A stretch of 64,000 nucleotides of DNA from assembly GCF_030013905.1 (NCBI RefSeq), contig NZ_CP124862.1, positions 4,219,051 through 4,283,050 of the forward strand, in the 5' to 3' direction. The notes beneath the pieces are model-generated. The model was not told the DNA's origin. It searched no databases and worked only from the letters and a program-made list of their open reading frames with translations. Shown here piece by piece: positions 34,861 through 43,149 of this stretch. Both the position numbers and the translations under genes were made by a program. The stretch is from Petroclostridium sp. X23 (GTDB lineage: Bacteria; Bacillota; Clostridia; SK-Y3). Position 1 is the stretch's first letter. Each line of letters starts with the position of its first letter.

Positions 34861-36021
34861 ATGAATCTATATGAAATAGCGCAAAAGATTGTAGACGCTA
34901 CCATGGAAACGATTGATAGCAGAAATGTAAATATTATGGATTGCAATGGTTTTATCATTGCATCCGGAGAGAAAAGCCGTATTAACACATATCATAAGGG
35001 AGCCGATGACGTTATAAAATCGGGGAATGTGGTAGATATTTATCCCGAGGATGTGTCAAACTATCCTGGAGCTAAACAAGGCGTTAATATGCCTGTGAAA
35101 ATTGAAGGAAAAACAATAGGTGTTGTTGGCGTACATGGTCACCCGGATGAAGTACGTATTGTAGCTAAGCTGGTAAAAATGTCAGTGGAGTTGGCACTTG
35201 AGCAGCATCTTATTTCAGAGCAGGTTAAGCTTGTTAAAGATTTAAAACAGCAGCTTTTAAGAAAGTTGATTTATGAAGATGCAAAGAAAAATGAGGAAGA
35301 AATATTGTGTTTATCCAAAATAGCTGGGATAGATTTGGAAATAAGCAGGTATGCGATAGTATTCGAAATAATCGATGATCGCGCTTTGAATTCTCTACAG
35401 TTGTTAAAAGTAATGAATCGGATAGAGCAAACATTAATTGATAATGGGTGCATCGATAAAGAAGATTTTTCCGGACTTGTAAATCAATACTACGTTATAT
35501 TTAAGAGACAATTAGTCAAGTCACATGATAATGAACATCATCTTCTAAAAAAAATTTGTAATATTATATTAGAGAAATTTCAATATAGAATCAAAATTAC
35601 AATGGGTAGCTTTTATAGAAGATTTGAAGGTTATAGCAAATCTTTTGAAGAAGCAAAAACATTATTAGACATTGGGAAAGAGTCAATACAGAATATTAAT
35701 GATTTGAATATTCAAGCGGATTATATGTTGAATAATGTAAATAGCGATATATTGGAACATTTTGTTAAAAAGATTTATGAAACATTGTTAAATCATAATG
35801 AAAAAATACAGGGATGGGTAATTGAGACATTGGAAGCAATGTTTAAAAATAATCTTAATATTGCGGATACTGCGAATTTTTTGAATATACATAAAAATAC
35901 TATGCTTTATCGTATTAAGAAAATTGAAGAAATTACAGGCTTGTCTATAAATACAAACTTTAACCATGCTGTATTGCTTAAATTTTTAATTATATATATC
36001 CAACGGCTAAATAAGGTTTAA
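34861..36021 (+). CDS. cdaR: CdaR-family sugar-diacid/glycerate-responsive regulator
   Basis: 386 residues. The N-terminal diacid-recognition domain (about 1-135) starts EIAQKIVDATMETIDSRNVN and contains IGVVGVHGHPDEV. The central region is GGDEF-like/degenerate, and the C-terminal PucR-type HTH_30 contains FLNIHKNTMLYRIKKIEEIT. CdaR activates glucarate/galactarate/glycerate genes in other bacteria. GGGGGAG precedes the ATG. The gntP permease begins 50 nt after it, so permease control is likely. Confidence 0.9.
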   Translation: MNLYEIAQKIVDATMETIDSRNVNIMDCNGFIIASGEKSRINTYHKGADDVIKSGNVVDIYPEDVSNYPGAKQGVNMPVKIEGKTIGVVGVHGHPDEVRIVAKLVKMSVELALEQHLISEQVKLVKDLKQQLLRKLIYEDAKKNEEEILCLSKIAGIDLEISRYAIVFEIIDDRALNSLQLLKVMNRIEQTLIDNGCIDKEDFSGLVNQYYVIFKRQLVKSHDNEHHLLKKICNIILEKFQYRIKITMGSFYRRFEGYSKSFEEAKTLLDIGKESIQNINDLNIQADYMLNNVNSDILEHFVKKIYETLLNHNEKIQGWVIETLEAMFKNNLNIADTANFLNIHKNTMLYRIKKIEEITGLSINTNFNHAVLLKFLIIYIQRLNKV

Positions 36022-36071
36022 TAATAAGCCTTTTTAGTATATAATATTTAAATTTATAAGGGGGAATTGTT

Positions 36072-37421
36072 ATGGTTAGCGGAACAGGTCTTTTTCTTAT
36101 TGTTGTGATAGCTATTATAGCTATGATCTTACTAATATCCAAGTGGAAGTGGCACCCGTTCATCGTTTTATTGCTTGCTTCATATTTTGTTGGGTTAACA
36201 GCAGGCATACAAGTTGATGAACTGATCAAAACTATTACATCAGGGTTTGGAGGGATTCTGGGAAGCATAGGAATTGTCATTATCGCAGGAACGATTATAG
36301 GAACAATCTTAGAAAAAACAGGTGCTGCTCTTACGATGGCAAATTTCATATTAAAGCTGGTTGGGCAGAAGAATACTGTTCTAACAATGAGTTTAACAGG
36401 GTATATTGCCAGTATACCGGTATTTTGTGACTCCGGATTCGTAATTCTTTCACCTATCAACCGGGCGCTGGCGGAAAAGTCCAAAATTTCTCTTGCTGTC
36501 ATGGCAACGGCATTGAGCTCCGGCTTATATGCAACACATTGTTTGGTTCCACCCACACCGGGGCCTATTGCAATGGCTGATACACTTAAAGCAAATCTGG
36601 GACTTGTTATTATTGTAGGTTTATTGATTTCCATCCCTGTTATGCTGGCGGGTTATATTTATGCAATGAAAGTAGGCTCCAAATTTGATGTGCCGGCTAA
36701 AGCGGATACAACTGTAGAAGAGTTATTAGAGAGATATGGGAAATTACCCGGTCCTGCACAATCTTTTGCACCTATCATACTCCCAATTATCTTGATTGCA
36801 TTAAAGTCTATTGCAGATTTTCCTTCTCAGCCATTTGGGAATGGATTTGCAAAACAATTTTTTGATTTTATCGGAAACCCGGTTACGGCATTATTATTAG
36901 GAATATTTCTTGCTTTAACATTAGTGCCTAAAGTTGAAAAAGATAAACAAAGCAGTTTTAAATGGGTATCTGATGGCATATTAAATGCAGCATCAATTTT
37001 AGCGATTACCGGTGCAGGAGGTGCATTAGGTGCAGTGCTTCGAGCTTTACCAATTGCGGATACATTGAGTAATTCGCTATTAAAATATAATATAGGGATA
37101 TTACTTCCGTTTATTATTGCAATGTTGTTAAAAACCGCTATGGGAGCATCTACCGTAGCGATGATTATCACCTCGGCGATGGTAGCGCCATTAATGGCAT
37201 CGATGGGGATGACAAGCGAAATGGCAAAAGTCTTAGTAGTTATGGCGATTGGTGCAGGTTCAATGACAGTATCTCATGCAAATGACAGTTATTTCTGGGT
37301 TGTATCGCAATTTTCCGATATGAATACGGCAACTGCTTACAAATGTCAGACAGGTGTCACATTAGTACAAGGTATTGTATCGATCGTGATAATATCAGTA
37401 TTAGCCATGATATTTGCTTAA
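36072..37421 (+). CDS. gntP: GntP-family gluconate/glycerate permease
   Basis: 449 residues, about 12-13 hydrophobic helices. It has the GntP hallmarks SIPVFCDSGFVILSPINRAL, CLVPPTPGPIAMADTLKAN and SHANDSYFWVVSQFSDM. It is the intact relative of the broken permease at 14454-15779. GGGGGAA precedes the ATG. No glycerate kinase is adjacent; the only one seen in the window is a pseudogene. Confidence 0.93.
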   Translation: MVSGTGLFLIVVIAIIAMILLISKWKWHPFIVLLLASYFVGLTAGIQVDELIKTITSGFGGILGSIGIVIIAGTIIGTILEKTGAALTMANFILKLVGQKNTVLTMSLTGYIASIPVFCDSGFVILSPINRALAEKSKISLAVMATALSSGLYATHCLVPPTPGPIAMADTLKANLGLVIIVGLLISIPVMLAGYIYAMKVGSKFDVPAKADTTVEELLERYGKLPGPAQSFAPIILPIILIALKSIADFPSQPFGNGFAKQFFDFIGNPVTALLLGIFLALTLVPKVEKDKQSSFKWVSDGILNAASILAITGAGGALGAVLRALPIADTLSNSLLKYNIGILLPFIIAMLLKTAMGASTVAMIITSAMVAPLMASMGMTSEMAKVLVVMAIGAGSMTVSHANDSYFWVVSQFSDMNTATAYKCQTGVTLVQGIVSIVIISVLAMIFA

Positions 37422-37484
37422 GAGACAAATCGAAGAATCTGCGGAAAACAATCAATATTTTATAGATAAAAAATCTTAAAATAG

Positions 37485-37525
37485 CGAAAAAGCTAAATAC
37501 ATTAATAAAGTATTTAGCTTTTTCG
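37485..37525 (+). terminator. Intrinsic terminator after gntP
   Basis: A 16-bp perfect stem (37485-37500 with 37510-37525) with a 9-nt loop, ending in CTTTTTCG. It closes the cdaR-gntP unit. The AGCTAAATAC core resembles the terminator at 33632-33669. Confidence 0.82.
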
Positions 37526-37591
37526 TCTTAAAATCAAATGCTGCTTTGGGACAATCCATTTAAAGTTTATCCGAAGAAAATAAAAATCATA

Positions 37592-37640
37592 TTGACATTA
37601 AGAGAAGATGGTGATAAAATTATAATGTAAACAGTTACAT
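37592..37640 (+). promoter_or_regulatory. Sigma-A promoter with operator O1 of the GRE/ABC locus
   Basis: TTGACA (37592-37597), 17 nt, TAAAAT (37615-37620). ATGTAAACAGTTACAT (37625-37640) covers the predicted transcription start and is a near-palindrome with TGTAA/TTACA arms. The gene starts at 37846, leaving a ~220-nt leader. Confidence 0.75.
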
Positions 37641-37755
37641 AAGCTTTTCTTGATTTATTTATATACTTATCGCAAATGCATAAAAAAATCCCGGAAATCG
37701 ATACTAAATGACATAAAAATATACAATAATATTTGATATTATTTTTTAAAAACAA

Positions 37756-37771
37756 ATGTAACTGTTTACAT
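37756..37771 (+). promoter_or_regulatory. Operator O2, inverted exact copy of O1
   Basis: ATGTAACTGTTTACAT is the exact reverse complement of the 16-bp site at 37625-37640. The centres are 131 bp apart, which would suit looping by a tetrameric LacI-family repressor such as the one encoded at 44709-45728. Between O1 and O2 an A+T-only hairpin (AATAATA/TATTATT, then T-run, about 37724-37748) could attenuate the leader. Confidence 0.7.
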
Positions 37772-37845
37772 ACTAATACTCTGTGCTATTGGCAATACCT
37801 GAAAAGGATATTGTTAATATAAAAAACAAAAGGAGTGTTTAAGTT

Positions 37846-38871
37846 ATGAAAAAGTTTGGAAAGCTGGTTGTGTGTATGTTGTTATTATGTGTATTGATAA
37901 CAACGATTGGCTGTGGGAAGCAAAACACCCCGCCGCAAGACAATGCAAAACAAGATGCTTCACAGCAAAATGATGCAAAGCAGGGAGAAAAGCAGTTGTT
38001 GGTAGGTTTTATTCCGATGACACTCAATAATGAGTACTTCATTACGATGGTGAATGCCGCAAAACAAGAGGCTGACAAGCTGGGGATTAAACTATTGGTT
38101 CAAGCAGGGGAGAAACATGGGAGCGCAGAAGAGCAGCTGCAATTAGTTGAAAACATGATTGCAAATAAAGTGAATGCTATTTGTATCGTACCCAGTTCTT
38201 CAGAAGGATTGATGACAGCGCTAAAAAAGGCGCAGGATGCAGGGATCCCGGTAATTAATTTGGACACAAAGCTGGATGCAAACCTAGTTGAAAGCAGTGG
38301 GTTGAAAACAGTTCCTTTCATCGGAACGAATAACTATGATGGAGCAAAACTTGCGGGAGAGTTTGCTTTAGAGCTTCTTGGGGGAAAGGGGAATGTAGCT
38401 ATATTAACAGGGATATCCGGTCAGCAAAACGCGGCAGACAGGAGAAATGGCTTTTACGATGTAGTTGAGGGTAAATTCAATGTAGTAGCAGAACAAAGTG
38501 CAGATTGGGAAGTAGAAAAAGGGTATAATGTAACACAGAATATTTTGCAAGCCAACAAAGATATTGATCTGATCTTTGCAAGTAACGACGGTATGGCGCT
38601 TGGAGCAATCAGAGCAGTGAAAGATACCGGCAAAGACATAAAGGTTATCGGTTTTGATGCAATAAACGAAGCATTGAATAGAATAGCACAGGATGAAATG
38701 TTGGGAACGGTAGCGCAATTCCCGGCAAAAATGGGTATTGAGGGTGTCAAAGCGGCTAAAACACTTGCGGAAGGCGGAGAAGTTCCGGAAGTAACTTGGA
38801 GTGGTGCTGAACTGATTACTAAAGATAAAGTGGAAGATTTCCAAAAGTATCTTGCACAGTATAAAGATTAA
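37846..38871 (+). CDS. Sugar ABC transporter substrate-binding lipoprotein (RbsB family)
   Basis: 341 residues. The signal peptide ends in the lipobox TTIGC (Cys about 23), followed by a Gln/Asp-rich linker. The type I binding fold starts at LLVGFIPMTLNNEYFITMVN and includes IVPSSSEGL, NLDTKL and FASNDGMALGAIRAV. It presents a sugar or polyol to the permease and ATPase encoded at 45763-48222. The separation of the binding protein from its ABC partners by six catabolic and regulatory genes is notable but their order suggests one transcript. AAAGGAG precedes the ATG. Confidence 0.92.
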   Translation: MKKFGKLVVCMLLLCVLITTIGCGKQNTPPQDNAKQDASQQNDAKQGEKQLLVGFIPMTLNNEYFITMVNAAKQEADKLGIKLLVQAGEKHGSAEEQLQLVENMIANKVNAICIVPSSSEGLMTALKKAQDAGIPVINLDTKLDANLVESSGLKTVPFIGTNNYDGAKLAGEFALELLGGKGNVAILTGISGQQNAADRRNGFYDVVEGKFNVVAEQSADWEVEKGYNVTQNILQANKDIDLIFASNDGMALGAIRAVKDTGKDIKVIGFDAINEALNRIAQDEMLGTVAQFPAKMGIEGVKAAKTLAEGGEVPEVTWSGAELITKDKVEDFQKYLAQYKD

Positions 38872-38880
38872 TAAAAATAT

Positions 38881-38918
38881 GCGCTTTCTGCAGTGGTTTT
38901 TCGTGCTGCAGAAAGCGC
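38881..38918 (+). other. Strong 13-bp hairpin after the binding-protein gene
   Basis: GCGCTTTCTGCAG (38881-38893) pairs perfectly with 38906-38918 across a 12-nt loop. No T-run follows, so readthrough into the aldolase gene is likely. Such hairpins often protect the binding-protein mRNA and set higher expression of that subunit. Confidence 0.7.
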
Positions 38919-39034
38919 GAGAGAAAAAATAAAACGTATAATTGTATTTTATCATATCGGAAGTTTAGTGTAAATTGTTTTCCGAGACTTATGACAATAG
39001 ACAAAAATAAAGCATTGGCAAAGGAGTACAAGAC

Positions 39035-39676
39035 ATGGATAAGTTTAAGCAAATAGTCATTGATGCAGGTAATGAATTGGTGAAAAGAAGCCTGACAGTT
39101 GGAACCTGGGGGAATATAAGTGTACGTGATTCTCAAAGTGGGTATATTTTTATAACGCCTAGCGGCATGAATTATGATACATGTGAATGTTCTGATATTG
39201 TTGTGTTCGATAAAGATGGAAATCATGTGCAAGGAACCCGGAGACCTTCTATAGAGAAAGATCTTCATATATTCATATACCAAAAGCGTCCCGACGTAAA
39301 CGCAGTCGTGCATACACACCCTATGTATTCAACCGTATTCGCTGTCACCGGACAGGGGATACCTGCAGTAACTGAAGAATTTGCACAAATTATAGGAAAC
39401 AAAATATTATGTGCAGAATATGCTTTGCCCGGCACTATTGAATTAGCTAAGAATACTGTAGAAGCACTTGGCGAAAAAAGCGCTGTTTTGTTAACCAGCC
39501 ATGGCGCGGTAAGTGTAGGGGAATCTATTGAAATGGCATTTAAGGTTAGTGATGTACTTGAAAAAGCTGCGCAGATCCTTATTATGAGCAAGAGCATCGG
39601 TGTGGCAAGAGTTATTCCTGATGATGAAGTGAAAATAATGCAGGATTTTGTAGCCAACCAATATGGGCAGAAATAG
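39035..39676 (+). CDS. Class II aldolase/adducin family, fuculose-1-phosphate aldolase-like
   Basis: 213 residues. Zinc ligands are visible in VHTHPMYS (two His) and TSHGAV (third His), with the catalytic Glu region TEEFAQ. The N terminus GTWGNISVRDSQSGYIFITP is the substrate-phosphate loop. The family splits a ketose 1-phosphate into dihydroxyacetone phosphate and an aldehyde. AAAGGAG precedes the ATG. It comes just before the GRE and, with the kinase at 43150, gives a kinase-aldolase pair with no isomerase in the locus. Confidence 0.9.
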   Translation: MDKFKQIVIDAGNELVKRSLTVGTWGNISVRDSQSGYIFITPSGMNYDTCECSDIVVFDKDGNHVQGTRRPSIEKDLHIFIYQKRPDVNAVVHTHPMYSTVFAVTGQGIPAVTEEFAQIIGNKILCAEYALPGTIELAKNTVEALGEKSAVLLTSHGAVSVGESIEMAFKVSDVLEKAAQILIMSKSIGVARVIPDDEVKIMQDFVANQYGQK

Positions 39677-39750
39677 TCAATATAAAAATATAGGTATGCT
39701 AAAAATGTGCCGGATAGTCGAAATGCATCCGGCAAAGGAGGGAACTCATT

Positions 39751-42162
39751 GTGAATAGTCGAATCAGTAATCTTAGAGAAAAACTGTTTTCGGTTCAGCC
39801 TCAAATATGCCCGGAAAGGGCACGCTATTTTACAGAATCTATGAAAAATACAGAAGGTGAACATATAGCAGTAAGACGCGCAAAGGCTTTTGCGCATGTT
39901 TTGGAAAATATGTCTTTATATATGTCGGATGGGGAGCTTATCGTAGGTAATCAAGCCGGCAGCCCAAAAGCTTCCCCCGTTTACCCGGAATACTCAACCG
40001 AATGGCTCAAACAGGAGTTTAATGGGAGCCCTTATCATCTCCATGAGCGGCCGGGAGATAAGTTTTATTATACCGATGAAACAAAGAATGAAATCATGGA
40101 CATTTTATCTTACTGGAACGGCAAAAGTTTGTTTGAAACGTTTAGGGAAATACTGCCGGAAGACTGTAAACAGGCTTGGGATATAGGTGTTATTGATGAT
40201 ACTTGGGTATCTTCAGCCGGTTTAGGAAATGTCATTGTTGATTATGGTTTAGTGCTTACAAAAGGACTGAACGGTGTCATTAAAAAAGCTGAGGATCGTA
40301 TGGCCGGACTTGATTTGACCATGCCGGGAGAGATCAATAAATATTGGTTTCTTCAATCTGTCATTATTGCAAACAAAGCTATTATCCGATTTGCAAATAG
40401 ATTTGCCGGTAAATGTGAACAAATGGCTAAAAATGAAAAAGATGAGGCAAAAAAGAAGGAATTGCTTGCTATAGCTGAAAACTGTAGAACTGTCCCTGCA
40501 AATCCTGTAAAGAATTTTTGGCAGGCTGTTCAATCGGTATGGTTTGTTTTGCTTATGCTGCATATTGAAACAAATGGACATGCGATTTCTTTAGGGCGGT
40601 TTGATCAGTATCTGTATCCTTTTTATAAAAAAGACTTGGAAGCAGATATCATTACTAAAGAAAAAGGACTGGAATTAATCGAAGCTTTTTTTATCAAAGC
40701 AAATGAACTTAATAAATTACGCTCATGGCCTGATACGGAATTTTTCCTTGGATACCAGATGTTTATCAATTTAGCTGTAGGAGGTCAAACCTTAGAAGGC
40801 AAGGATGCGGTAAATGATGTATCGCACCTGGTTCTTGAAGCCTGCTCAAACCTCAAGCTTGTAACACCATCTGTTTCTATTAAATGCTTTGAAGGAACGG
40901 ATGATAAGTTTCTTGAAGCCGCATTGATTGCATTACAGGAACATAAAGGAGGCCAACCTGCATTCTATAACGATAAAGCATTTATGCGTATTTTGAAGAA
41001 TATGGGGATTAAAGACGAGGACCTCCATAATTGGGCACCGGACGGATGTATTGAAGCATCAATCCCCGGGAAATGGGATTTTGCAGCCAAGGGTCCTTGG
41101 TTAAATATTGCAAAGATATTGGAATTGACAATAAACAATGGGAAAGACCCTAAAACAGGAATAGCCCTTTTAAAGGGAGATGGTAATTTAACTGATTTCA
41201 GCAGTACGCAAGAAGTAATGGAAGCATTTAAAAAGCAGCTGCATTACTATATGGAACGGCAGGTGATTACCGAGCATATCAATGATGAACTGCATAAAAA
41301 GATGGACATCAATGCATTCCGCTCTTCTCTTATCGAAGATTGTATCGAGAGAGGTATGTCTCTTATAGAAGGAGGCTCGGTTTATTCGGCGGATGGCGGC
41401 CCTACTGCCGGACAGGTTACAGCAGGGGATTCCTTAGCTGCAGTTGAATATGCCGTATTTAAAGAAAAGATATTAACGTCTGAGCAGCTCATGCACGCGC
41501 TGGAGACAAATTTTGAAGATCAGACAACGTCGCCGACAGGAGAAGAGATAAAACAAATTTTAACCAACCGTGCACCGAAATACGGAAACGATAATGATGA
41601 AGCAGATAAATGGGTCTATGAGATATTGCAATATATCGGTTCCACTTATCAATCCGATTTTAAAAACTCGCGGTATGGAAAAGGTCCGATTCCTGCCTGC
41701 TATGCGATAAGTCAAAGCCCGGTTACAGGGAATATTGCATTTGGTTCTTTTGTAGGTGCGACACCTAACGGACGAAAGGCCGGAGAACCGGTTAACAATG
41801 GGATTTCTCCCAGTAATGGAGCTGAAAAAACAGGACCGACTGCTGCGGTAAATTCTGTTGCTAAGATGCCGAGTATATGGTTTCAAAAAGGAGCAATCTT
41901 TAACATGAGGCTTTCAAAAGATACGTTAACGACTTCTGAAGGCAGAATACGGGCTATAAGTTTGATTAAGGTATTGTTTGAAAAGTATGGGTTGCATGTG
42001 CAGTTTAATGTAATTGATAATGATGTTTTGGAAGATGCAAAGAAGCATCCTGAAAAATATCCGGATTTAATGGTGCGTATCTCCGGGTATAGTACACTGT
42101 TTGTACCTTTAGATCCTAAAGCCCAGGATGATCTGATACAGCGGGTTAAATTTGAATTGTGA
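39751..42162 (+). CDS. Glycyl radical enzyme of the dehydratase/eliminase type, substrate unknown
   Basis: 803 residues. The radical Gly is Gly779 in VRISGYSTLF, 24 residues from the end. The thiyl Cys is Cys433 in DGCIEAS, with Glu435 two residues on, the Cys-x-Glu arrangement of diol dehydratases and C-X lyases; pyruvate formate-lyase has Cys-Cys. Aligned by eye to glycerol dehydratase, His277 (ETNGHAIS) is kept. The residues corresponding to His164, Ser282 and Asp447 are Asn160, Ala278 and Lys447. It is therefore unlikely to be a glycerol or propanediol dehydratase. It should act on a polyol or sugar handled by the surrounding transporter, kinase and aldolase. The start is GTG after AAAGGAGGG. 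Confidence 0.92.
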   Translation: MNSRISNLREKLFSVQPQICPERARYFTESMKNTEGEHIAVRRAKAFAHVLENMSLYMSDGELIVGNQAGSPKASPVYPEYSTEWLKQEFNGSPYHLHERPGDKFYYTDETKNEIMDILSYWNGKSLFETFREILPEDCKQAWDIGVIDDTWVSSAGLGNVIVDYGLVLTKGLNGVIKKAEDRMAGLDLTMPGEINKYWFLQSVIIANKAIIRFANRFAGKCEQMAKNEKDEAKKKELLAIAENCRTVPANPVKNFWQAVQSVWFVLLMLHIETNGHAISLGRFDQYLYPFYKKDLEADIITKEKGLELIEAFFIKANELNKLRSWPDTEFFLGYQMFINLAVGGQTLEGKDAVNDVSHLVLEACSNLKLVTPSVSIKCFEGTDDKFLEAALIALQEHKGGQPAFYNDKAFMRILKNMGIKDEDLHNWAPDGCIEASIPGKWDFAAKGPWLNIAKILELTINNGKDPKTGIALLKGDGNLTDFSSTQEVMEAFKKQLHYYMERQVITEHINDELHKKMDINAFRSSLIEDCIERGMSLIEGGSVYSADGGPTAGQVTAGDSLAAVEYAVFKEKILTSEQLMHALETNFEDQTTSPTGEEIKQILTNRAPKYGNDNDEADKWVYEILQYIGSTYQSDFKNSRYGKGPIPACYAISQSPVTGNIAFGSFVGATPNGRKAGEPVNNGISPSNGAEKTGPTAAVNSVAKMPSIWFQKGAIFNMRLSKDTLTTSEGRIRAISLIKVLFEKYGLHVQFNVIDNDVLEDAKKHPEKYPDLMVRISGYSTLFVPLDPKAQDDLIQRVKFEL

Positions 42163-42192
42163 CGTATAAAAAGCTTATGGGAGATTTATATA

Positions 42193-43119
42193 ATGGAGCA
42201 GTATCTTGATGTAAGGGGAAAAATATTTGATATTGAACGATATGCCACCGGGGATGGTCCGGGGATCAGAACGACTGTTTTCTTAAAAGGCTGTCCCCTT
42301 GGCTGTATTTGGTGTTCCAATCCTGAGTCGCAAAGTATGAGTAAACAGATTATGTATTATTTAAACCTTTGTAATGGCTGCGGACGCTGTATAGCGCAGT
42401 GCCCACAGCATGCTATCAAGAAGGATGAAACTTTTGGTCTAATTACGGATTTTAATAAGTGTACTGCTTGTGGCAAATGTGTTGAAGGATGCTATTTTAA
42501 TGCAAGGGAATTAATGGGGGAACACATTACGGTACGTGAGGTTATGGAAGTTATTAATAAAGACAAGTTGTTTTTCAAAACGTCTGGTGGTGGAGTTACT
42601 TTTTCAGGCGGTGAACCTTTTATGCAGCCTGAATTTCTGGAGGCATTGCTCGATGCTTGTAAGGAAGAAGATATTCATACGGCTATTGAGACATGCGGAT
42701 GTGTTGGGTGGTGCAATATTGAGAGGATGCTTGATAAAGTTGATTTAATATTTTATGATGTAAAACATATTGACTCGGAATCCCACCGTCGTTACACAAG
42801 TCAAGGAAATGAACAGATACTTGACAATCTATTACGGCTTAGCAAGAGTCATAGTAATGTTATTGTGAGAATTCCATTTATACCCGGGGTTAATTCGGAT
42901 TTAAAGGTTTTAAAGGAGATACTCCGATTTGCAGCAAATCTACAGCATGTTATTCGTATCGAGATAATGCCTTATCATCGATTCGGCAGCAGTAAATATA
43001 AAGGGCTGGGCAGAAAATATATGCTGGAAAGTGTTGAACCGGTTAATAAGCAAGATTTGCAGTACTTAGTACAAATTGGAGAAGAATCCGGGGTAGAGGT
43101 TCATATCGGATCGGTATAG
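42193..43119 (+). CDS. Glycyl radical enzyme activase (radical SAM)
   Basis: 308 residues. The radical-SAM cluster motif CPLGCIWC (CxxxCxxC, about 34-41) is followed by a bacterioferredoxin insert with two [4Fe-4S] motifs (CNGCGRCIAQC and CTACGKCVEGC), as in the activases of diol dehydratases. The SAM-binding GGE motif is in TFSGGEPFMQPEF. It generates the glycyl radical on the enzyme encoded 30 nt upstream. GGGAG precedes the ATG. Confidence 0.95.
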   Translation: MEQYLDVRGKIFDIERYATGDGPGIRTTVFLKGCPLGCIWCSNPESQSMSKQIMYYLNLCNGCGRCIAQCPQHAIKKDETFGLITDFNKCTACGKCVEGCYFNARELMGEHITVREVMEVINKDKLFFKTSGGGVTFSGGEPFMQPEFLEALLDACKEEDIHTAIETCGCVGWCNIERMLDKVDLIFYDVKHIDSESHRRYTSQGNEQILDNLLRLSKSHSNVIVRIPFIPGVNSDLKVLKEILRFAANLQHVIRIEIMPYHRFGSSKYKGLGRKYMLESVEPVNKQDLQYLVQIGEESGVEVHIGSV

Positions 43120-43149
43120 AATGCAATGTACTGGAATGGGGGGATTATA

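Noticed and set aside
35990..36634. 214-codon open frame on the minus strand
   Set aside because: It lies opposite the clear gntP gene, has no ribosome site and shows low-complexity antisense composition.
37461..37481. Third end of the MITE-like repeat (TATAGATAAAAAATCTTAAA)
   Set aside because: Similar to the 29168 end at about 19 of 21 positions, but no partner end or interior sequence follows, and the region is A+T-rich.
37625..37640. CcpA cre site
   Set aside because: The centre is CA and not the CG expected for cre, and the exact inverted second copy fits a local repressor better.
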